From positions 1-28,879 of the forward strand of contig CAYRFV010000037.1 in assembly GCA_964423545.1 (NCBI GenBank): 28,879 bases of DNA, written 5' to 3'. Positions 23,841 through 28,879 of the stretch are shown here, piece by piece. The notes below the pieces were generated by a model, which saw nothing but the letters and a program-made list of their open reading frames with translations, did no database searches and was not told where the DNA came from. Position numbers and translations under genes: made by a program. Origin of the DNA: JALOOE01 sp964423545 (GTDB taxonomy: Bacteria; Chloroflexota; Anaerolineae; CG2-30-64-16). Within the stretch, counting starts at the first letter, position 1. Each line of letters opens with the position of its first letter.

Positions 23841-24625
23841 TGACTCTACTCGACGTCACCTCGCTGACCAAATCGTTCGGCGGCCTGATGGCCGTGCACA
23901 ATGTGGACATCGCCATTGCGCCGGGCCAAATCCTCGGCATGATCGGACCGAACGGCGCCGGCAAGACGACCGTCTTCAACCTGATCACCGGCATCTATCA
24001 GCCCGACGGCGGCTCCGTGACATTTGCAGGACGCAACCTCATCGGCTTGCCGCCGCATGCCATCGCTGCCGCGGGCATCGCACGCACGTTCCAGACAATT
24101 CGCCTGTTCCCCAACCTGACCGTGCTGGAAAACGTGATGTCGGGACGTGATTGTCGCAGTCAGGCCGGGGTGGTCGGAGCGCTCTTCCGAACGCGCGCGC
24201 AGCGCGCCGAGGAGCAGCACATTCGGGCGCAGGCCGAGCGACACCTGCGCTTCATGAACCTCTGGCCGGCGCGGCATGAGCTGGCGAAGAACCTGCCTTA
24301 CGGCGATCAACGCCGGGTGGAGATTGCACGGGCGCTTGCGACCGATCCCAAGCTGATCATCCTCGATGAACCTGCAGCGGGGCTGAACGAACAGGAAAGC
24401 GCCGCTCTGATGGCGCTGATCCGCCGAATTCGCGACGCCGGCGCCACGGTGTTCCTAATCGAACACGACATGAAGGTGGTGATGGGGGTTTCTGACCAGG
24501 TCATGGTGCTCGACAACGGCGAAAAGATCGCCGAAGGCACGCCGGCCGAAGTCCAGGCCAACTCGCGGGTCATCGAGGCTTACCTCGGCCGCGATGACGA
24601 ACAGGGAGTGTGGCCTCGTGGCTGA
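23840..24625 (+). CDS. livG: Branched-chain amino acid type ABC transporter, ATPase LivG
   Basis: This is a 261-residue ATPase. Walker A is GPNGAGKT (36-43), followed by NLITGIYQPDGGSV and the GIARTFQTIRLFPNLTVLENV Q-loop region that marks LivG. The signature is the LivG-specific variant LPYGDQRR in place of LSGGQ, Walker B is LIILDEPAAGLN, and the switch region is LIEHDMKVVM. The ATG at 23840 overlaps the livM stop as TGATG with GGAG four bases upstream; GTG at 23837 is a possible alternative one codon earlier. It works with LivF as a heterodimer. Confidence 0.93.
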   Translation: MTLLDVTSLTKSFGGLMAVHNVDIAIAPGQILGMIGPNGAGKTTVFNLITGIYQPDGGSVTFAGRNLIGLPPHAIAAAGIARTFQTIRLFPNLTVLENVMSGRDCRSQAGVVGALFRTRAQRAEEQHIRAQAERHLRFMNLWPARHELAKNLPYGDQRRVEIARALATDPKLIILDEPAAGLNEQESAALMALIRRIRDAGATVFLIEHDMKVVMGVSDQVMVLDNGEKIAEGTPAEVQANSRVIEAYLGRDDEQGVWPRG

Positions 24626-25340
24626 ACCGATCCTGCAGCTCAACGCCGTTCACGCCTACTACGGACATGTCCACGCGCTGAAGGGGATCGCGTTGGACGT
24701 CAACGAAGGTGAAATCGTCACGCTGCTCGGCGCCAACGGCGCCGGCAAGAGCACCACGCTGCGCGCGATCAGCGGCCTGGTGCGGCCACGGCAGGGCGAG
24801 ATCACCGTGGCAGGCCGATCGATCGTCGGCCTGCCCGCACACCAGATCGTCTACCTGGGCGTATCGCATGCGCCCGAAGGCCGGAGGATCTTCTCGACCC
24901 TCAGCGTGAACGAGAACCTCAATATGGGCGCCTACAGCCTCGGCCGCAACAAGTCGGCCATCGAGGCGCATCGACGCCGGGTCTACCGGCTGTTTCCGCG
25001 CCTTGAGGAGCGAAAAGGCCAACTCGCGGGCACTCTCTCCGGCGGGGAACAGCAGATGCTCGCCATCGGTCGCGCCCTGATGAGCGATCCAAGGATCCTG
25101 CTGCTGGACGAGCCGTCGTTGGGGCTCGCGCCTCTGCTGGTCAAGGCGATCTTTGACACCATCCGGGAGATCAACCAGGCGGGGGTGACGATCCTGCTCG
25201 TAGAACAGAACGCCCGCGCTGCGCTGAAACTTGCGGACAAAGGCTACGTATTGGAGACAGGCGGCATTGCGCTCAGCGGTCCGGCAGAGCAACTGCTGGC
25301 CGATGAGCGAGTGCGGAAAGCATACCTGGGGGAGCATTAG
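24618..25340 (+). CDS. livF: Branched-chain amino acid type ABC transporter, ATPase LivF
   Basis: This is a 240-residue ATPase. Walker A is GANGAGKST (38-46), the signature LSGGEQQML is followed by AIGRALMSDPRILLLDEPSLGLAP (Walker B), and VEQNARAALKLAD is the LivF-type switch region. APEGRRIFSTLSVNENL is the diagnostic LivF Q-loop segment. The GTG at 24618 overlaps the end of livG by eight bases, has GGGAG nine bases upstream, and gives the standard length; the ATG at 24594 lies deeper inside livG. It is the last gene of the transporter, followed 10 bases on by the CoA-binding protein. Confidence 0.93.
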   Translation: MAEPILQLNAVHAYYGHVHALKGIALDVNEGEIVTLLGANGAGKSTTLRAISGLVRPRQGEITVAGRSIVGLPAHQIVYLGVSHAPEGRRIFSTLSVNENLNMGAYSLGRNKSAIEAHRRRVYRLFPRLEERKGQLAGTLSGGEQQMLAIGRALMSDPRILLLDEPSLGLAPLLVKAIFDTIREINQAGVTILLVEQNARAALKLADKGYVLETGGIALSGPAEQLLADERVRKAYLGEH

Positions 25341-25350
25341 GAGGAACGTC

Positions 25351-25803
25351 ATGACGAGCAAGGCAGCCGTGGAGGACTTTCTGGCGCAGCGCACGCTTGC
25401 GTTGGTCGGCGCATCGCGCGACCCGAAAGCGTTCAGCAGCAATGCCTACAAGGAGTTGACCGAAAAAGGCTACCGCCTGCTTCTGGTCAACCCGAAGGCC
25501 GACAGTGTGATGGGCGAGCGCTGCTATCCGAGCCTGCGCGACCTGCCGGAACCGGTCGGCGGCGCGCTGATCATGGTGGCGCCAGCCCAGGCCGAAGCAG
25601 TGGTGCGAGATGCCGCCGCAGCAGGCATCAGGCGCGTTTGGATGCAACAGGGCGCCGAATCGGAGGAGGCAGTGAAGTTCTGCCAGGAAAACGGCATCAG
25701 CGAGGTGCACGGCGAATGCATTCTGATGTTCGCCCAGCCACAGAAGTTCTTTCACAAGCCGCACCGCTGGGTGTGGGGGTTGATGGGGAAACTGCCGAAG
25801 TAG
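25351..25803 (+). CDS. CoA-binding domain protein (YccU-type)
   Basis: This 150-residue single-domain Rossmann protein belongs to the CoA-binding family (pfam CoA_binding_2). LALVGASRDPKAFSSNAYKEL (about residues 16-36) carries the nucleotide/CoA-binding loop, followed by LLLVNPKAD, YPSLRDLPEPV and RRVWMQQGAESEEAV, all family-typical. The fold resembles the N-terminal domain of succinyl-CoA synthetase alpha, but the family has no assigned reaction. The ATG at 25351 has AGGAGG at the ideal distance. It sits 10 bases after livF and is probably co-transcribed, which hints at a link to catabolism of the imported compound (inference). Confidence 0.88.
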   Translation: MTSKAAVEDFLAQRTLALVGASRDPKAFSSNAYKELTEKGYRLLLVNPKADSVMGERCYPSLRDLPEPVGGALIMVAPAQAEAVVRDAAAAGIRRVWMQQGAESEEAVKFCQENGISEVHGECILMFAQPQKFFHKPHRWVWGLMGKLPK

Positions 25804-25847
25804 CGCGTGCGGCGTGAGGTCGCCATGCGGCTTTCACGCCACACGCG
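25804..25847. terminator. Long stem-loop between convergent genes
   Basis: CGCGTGCGGCGTGA (25804-25817) pairs with TCACGCCACACGCG (25834-25847) in 13 of 14 positions (one C/A mismatch) around a 16-base loop. It starts directly after the stop codon of the CoA-binding protein gene and lies 22 bases before the stop of the minus-strand dehydrogenase gene. A T-tract is missing on both sides, but the position suggests a bidirectional transcription end. Confidence 0.65.
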
Positions 25848-25868
25848 TTGCGGGTCCGGTCTCACGCA

Positions 25869-27266
25869 TCATGCGGGCGCGGCCGCACCATCCGGCGTGA
25901 AATGCGTCAGCGCCGGCTTGCCGATGGCATACACGTTGAACCCGATCTCGAACAGCCGCTGATGATCCAGGGTGTTGCGGCCGTCGAAGATGAAGGCCGG
26001 TTTGACCATCGAACGGTGGATAGCCCGGTAATCCAGGGCGCTGAACTGCGGCCATTCGGTCACGAGGGCGATCGCGTGCGCCTCCCTCGCTGCGACATAT
26101 GGATCCGCTTCAAAGATCACCCGCGCGGCGACCTCGCCCAAATCTTCCTGCGCATGGCCCAGCGCGTACGGGTCGGTGATGACGACGCTGGCCCGCTCCT
26201 CGAGCAGTGCGCGACAGACCGCCAGGGCAGGTGATTCGCGCGTGTCGCTGGTGTGCGCCTTGAACGCCGCGCCGAAGAGAGCGATTCGCTTCCCGGCGAT
26301 CGTATCAAACATCGCCGACACCATGTTCGACACGAAGCGCGCCTGCTGATACTCATTCAGCCGGATCACCTGTTCCCAGTATTCCGCCACCTCCTTCAAC
26401 CCATAGTGTTCGCACAGATACACCAGGTTCAGAATATCCTTTCGGAAGCAAGAGCCTCCGAATCCCACACTGGCCTGCAGGAAGCGCGATCCGATCCGGC
26501 TATCGAGGCCGATCGCATGCGCAACCTCCGAAACGTCTGCGCCGGTGCGCTCACACAAGGCCGAGATTGCATTGATCGATGACACGCGCTGCGCCAGGAA
26601 CGCGTTCGCCGTCAGCTTGGACAGCTCGCTCGACCACAGGTTCGTGGTGATAATGCGCTCATGCGGCACCCATTGGGCATAGATGTCCACGATGGCCTGG
26701 ACAGCCTTCTGACCGGAGGGCGTCGCGCGCCCTCCGATCAGCACGCGATCTGGCGCCTCCAGATCGCGAATCCCGCTGCCTTCGGCCAGGAATTCCGGGT
26801 TCGACACGACATCGAAGTGCAGACCGCCGGCGGCGCCCGAGTTCAGGATGCGTTCCATGGCCTCCGCGGTGCGCACGGGCACCGTGCTCTTCTCGACGAC
26901 GATCTTCGGGGTTGCTGCATTCTCCAGGATCTGGCGGGCGGCGCGCTCCCAGTATTGGAGATCGGCGGCGCGGCCGGCGCCCTGGCCGAAGCTCTTGGTC
27001 GGGGTGTTCACGCTGACGAAAATGATATCCGCTTCGGCGATGTGACGCCCGGCTTCCGTGGAGAAGAATAGATTCCGGCCGCGCGCGCTGCGGACGACTT
27101 CGTCCAGGCCCGGCTCATAGATCGGCAATCGGTCCGATTGCCACCCTGCAATGCGCGCGCCGTCTACATCGACCACGACCACACGGTGCTGAGGGCAGTT
27201 CTTGGCGATCACCGCCATCGTCGGCCCGCCGACATAGCCGGCGCCCATGCACAGGATATTGGCCAT
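25869..27266 (-). CDS. UDP-glucose 6-dehydrogenase, animal/UGDH-type
   Basis: This 465-residue enzyme oxidises UDP-glucose twice with NAD+ to UDP-glucuronate. The NAD-binding G-A-G-Y-V-G-G-P-T is at 8-16, with D33 in VVDVDG; SVNTPTKSFG is at 85-94, KSTVPVR at 126-132, NPEFLAEG at 156-163, SSELSKLTANAFLAQR at 212-227 (K217, N221), and the catalytic cysteine is C273 in GFGGSCFRKD. These segments match metazoan UGDH almost word for word (human C276, K220 and N224 at a constant offset of three). It lacks the C-terminal tail of animal enzymes. The ATG at 27266 has AAGGAG upstream. It lies 20 bases downstream of a cyclodeaminase-family gene and is convergent with the CoA-binding gene. A related GDP-mannose or UDP-sugar specificity is possible but less likely. 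Confidence 0.9.
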   Translation of the reverse strand: MANILCMGAGYVGGPTMAVIAKNCPQHRVVVVDVDGARIAGWQSDRLPIYEPGLDEVVRSARGRNLFFSTEAGRHIAEADIIFVSVNTPTKSFGQGAGRAADLQYWERAARQILENAATPKIVVEKSTVPVRTAEAMERILNSGAAGGLHFDVVSNPEFLAEGSGIRDLEAPDRVLIGGRATPSGQKAVQAIVDIYAQWVPHERIITTNLWSSELSKLTANAFLAQRVSSINAISALCERTGADVSEVAHAIGLDSRIGSRFLQASVGFGGSCFRKDILNLVYLCEHYGLKEVAEYWEQVIRLNEYQQARFVSNMVSAMFDTIAGKRIALFGAAFKAHTSDTRESPALAVCRALLEERASVVITDPYALGHAQEDLGEVAARVIFEADPYVAAREAHAIALVTEWPQFSALDYRAIHRSMVKPAFIFDGRNTLDHQRLFEIGFNVYAIGKPALTHFTPDGAAAPA

Positions 27267-27286
27267 TCCTTTGCTCCTTTCCGCCG

Positions 27287-28261
27287 CTACAGAGGCAACC
27301 AGGCGCCGATGCCGCGCTCGAGCGCCCGCCGGTAGACGATGGGCGCAGTCGCCATGTCGTCGAGCGCCAGGCCCAGGTTGCAGGCCATCGTGCGCTCGCG
27401 TGCGCTCTCGCGGCCGGGCTTCGCACCGGTGACGAGCTCACCCAGGCCGGCATAGATGGGCGGTATCTGCTGAAAAAAGCCGATGCGCCGGTAGTGCTCG
27501 AGCTGCGGGATGTCGTCCGTGCAGAACTTATCGGCCTCTTGCAGTGCGGCGCCGGACCAGTAGGAATCGAAATCGACCAATGAGGCGAACGCGCCCTCCT
27601 GCAACCAGCCGGGCTGAATGGTGGCGTGCGGTGTGCGCAGGATCGGACCTGCGGTCACCACCAGGTCGCAACCGGCTACCGCACGCCGCGGCTCGTCGAC
27701 CACGGTCACCTCCAGCCCCCAGCGTTCCTGCACCTCGCCGGCGAAGCGCTGGGCAGCTTCCGGTGCGGTATCGTAAGCATACACGTGCTTGAGCGGGAAG
27801 AGAACGTTCAGCGCCTCCGTATGCGTGCGTCCCTGGACGCCGCAGCCCAGGATGCCGACCGTAGCCGATTCAGGTCGCGCCAGATAGCGCGCAGCCAAGG
27901 CGGTCGCGGCGCCGGTGCGCATGCCGGTGATCCAGGTGCAATCCATGACCGCGAGCGGCATGCCGGTTTCGTCGTCGTTGAGAATCAGCAGCCCGGTGAT
28001 ATAGGGCAGCCCAAGCGCCTGGTTGCCCGGATAGCCGCTGACCCACTTCAGCCCGATGGCGCGCAGCGCCGGGATGTAGGCAGGCATGGCGTGAATGAAA
28101 GCATCGGGTCGGGAATGGACGCCCGGCTTCGGGGGCATCTCCACACGGCCTTCGCCGTGCTCACGGAAAGCGACTGCGAGCGCATCGATGATCTCGCGCA
28201 TGGTCACGCCGGCAGCCTCAACATCAGCGCGCGAAAGGTAGAGAAGTCGGTGGGTTGGCAT
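27287..28261 (-). CDS. Ornithine cyclodeaminase/mu-crystallin family protein
   Basis: This is a 324-residue NAD(P)-dependent protein. The N-terminal substrate domain carries K72 (GLKWVSGYP) and R115 (GMRTGAAT), and the dinucleotide fold starts at GILGCGVQGRTH (about 137-148). The family includes ornithine cyclodeaminase (ornithine to proline plus ammonia), alanine dehydrogenase of archaea, ketimine reductases and siderophore-pathway amino acid synthases, so the substrate is open. The ATG at 28261 has AAGGAG upstream and gives the usual length; the open frame up to 28375 is not family-like. It is upstream of the UDP-glucose dehydrogenase gene at 20 bases and probably co-transcribed with it, and divergent from the EamA transporter gene. 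Confidence 0.87.
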   Translation of the reverse strand: MPTHRLLYLSRADVEAAGVTMREIIDALAVAFREHGEGRVEMPPKPGVHSRPDAFIHAMPAYIPALRAIGLKWVSGYPGNQALGLPYITGLLILNDDETGMPLAVMDCTWITGMRTGAATALAARYLARPESATVGILGCGVQGRTHTEALNVLFPLKHVYAYDTAPEAAQRFAGEVQERWGLEVTVVDEPRRAVAGCDLVVTAGPILRTPHATIQPGWLQEGAFASLVDFDSYWSGAALQEADKFCTDDIPQLEHYRRIGFFQQIPPIYAGLGELVTGAKPGRESARERTMACNLGLALDDMATAPIVYRRALERGIGAWLPL

Positions 28262-28340
28262 CGTGACAGCTCCTTGAACATCGCAGCCTGGCGCCAGTCG
28301 CCTACGAGCGACATCCGGCGCCCGCTTGCCTGCCTGCTGC

Positions 28341-28346
28341 ATTCTA
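28341..28346 (-). promoter_or_regulatory. Possible -10 of the cyclodeaminase operon
   Basis: Minus-strand TAGAAT (28341-28346) gives a leader of about 73 bases to the ATG at 28261. The -35 box, TTCCCT at a 17-bp spacing, is poor. The position is right for a divergent promoter pair with 28381-28409. Confidence 0.35.
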
Positions 28347-28380
28347 GCGCGAATCGATGGCAAAGGGAAAAACAATCAGC

Positions 28381-28409
28381 TTGTCGCTTGCGCGAAGCCA
28401 AGCTACAAT
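28381..28409 (+). promoter_or_regulatory. Promoter of the EamA transporter gene
   Basis: TTGTCG (28381-28386) and TACAAT (28404-28409) are 17 bp apart. The start near 28416 leaves a leader of about 49 bases to the GTG at 28465. Confidence 0.6.
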
Positions 28410-28464
28410 CGGATCGACACGTTGCCCTGAACCCTTCGGAACATCGGAAAGGCGTCCATCATCG

Positions 28465-28879
28465 GTGACGAAAAGCGCCCGCGGCTATCTACTTGTTCTG
28501 ACCGCAGCCACGCTCTGGGCTTCGATCGGCGTCTTCTATAGGCACCTGATCCAAGGCTATGGGTTGCAGCCGCTGACTGCAGCTGCGCTCCGCGGCTGTG
28601 TGGGGGGGCTGATCTTGCTCGCGGTGCTGCTGGCGCTTCGCGTCGATCTGCGCATCCCCAGTCAGGACTGGGCGACTTTCCTGGCGTACGGCGTGTTCGG
28701 CGTCGCGCTTTTCTTCATCTGTTACGTCACTGCGATCGCCCTGACCGGGGTCGCGGTCGCCGCGGTCTTGATGTATACGTCGCCCGCCTGGGTGGCGCTC
28801 ATCGCCTGGCGGTGGATGAACGAGCAGCTGGGACGCCGCGGACTGGCTGCGCTGGGGCTTGCTTTGGCCGGCGCAGCGC
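28465..28879 (+). CDS. EamA/DMT family transporter (partial, runs off the end)
   Basis: The first 138 codons of a membrane protein are visible, starting GTG ACG AAA AGC (MTKSARGYLLVLTAATLWAS). The opening helix ending T-L-W-A-S-I-G-V-F and the A-A-L-R-G segment after it match the start of the EamA (DMT) repeat, and V-A-A-V-L-M-Y-T-S-P-A-W-V-A-L lies at the usual end of the first repeat. About four and a half helices are present of the expected ten. Members export amino acids, nucleosides or other metabolites; the substrate is unknown. The ribosome binding site is weak (GGAAAGG 12 bases upstream). No stop codon occurs before the window end. Confidence 0.8.
   Translation, partial: MTKSARGYLLVLTAATLWASIGVFYRHLIQGYGLQPLTAAALRGCVGGLILLAVLLALRVDLRIPSQDWATFLAYGVFGVALFFICYVTAIALTGVAVAAVLMYTSPAWVALIAWRWMNEQLGRRGLAALGLALAGAA

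Noticed and set aside
1..28879. tRNA, rRNA, CRISPR, insertion sequence or phage genes
   Set aside because: No cloverleaf-like sequences, regularly spaced repeats, transposase motifs or phage proteins were seen on either strand.

Overview
The window is dense, GC-rich bacterial DNA (roughly two-thirds GC by eye) carrying about 24 protein genes, no RNA genes, no phage genes, no insertion sequences and no CRISPR array. Type II signal peptides with LxxC lipoboxes on the binding proteins, frequent GTG/TTG starts, rubrerythrin, an archaeal/bacterial-style GlpABC dehydrogenase and REP-like palindromes would suit a member of the Chloroflexota (Anaerolineae/Caldilineae-like). That placement is an inference from gene style and is not proven by a marker gene.

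Layout. 36-407: a DUF423 membrane protein, convergent with a minus-strand block (546-4348) holding threonine synthase, a beta-lactamase-fold serine hydrolase and a TipAS-type MerR regulator; the regulator has its own classic MerR promoter (19-bp spacer with a dyad) directly abutting its start codon. 4509-7792: a NIPSNAP protein, then a polar amino acid ABC transporter (binding lipoprotein, permease, ATPase). 7990-8493: rubrerythrin, closed by a clear terminator. 8700-20391: a long plus-strand redox/glycerol block: glpK, glpA, an unusual FNR-Rieske fusion, a LysE exporter, glpB, a Rieske oxygenase of the VanA/demethylase type, an MFS transporter, guaB and glpC. 20704-25340: a complete branched-chain amino acid type ABC transporter (livK, H, M, G, F), followed by a CoA-binding protein. 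25869-28261 (minus): an animal-type UDP-glucose 6-dehydrogenase and an ornithine cyclodeaminase/mu-crystallin family protein. 28465-end: the start of an EamA/DMT transporter.

How the genes may work together. GlpK and GlpA/B/C make a full glycerol to dihydroxyacetone phosphate route, but the three dehydrogenase subunit genes are pulled apart: A and B are separated by two genes, and C lies downstream of guaB, with which it overlaps by 4 bases. The interleaved genes look like a self-contained oxygenase system: a reductase with a fused Rieske ferredoxin domain, a terminal Rieske oxygenase and transporters. This Glp/Rieske island is the most unusual part of the window. The rest is amino acid uptake and metabolism (two ABC importers, LysE, threonine synthase, the cyclodeaminase-family enzyme) and transport.

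Several promoters with good -35/-10 boxes can be read directly: 1333-1363 (minus), 4389-4417 (minus), 4449-4477, 4970-4997, 17606-17614 (extended -10), 20455-20484 and 28381-28409.
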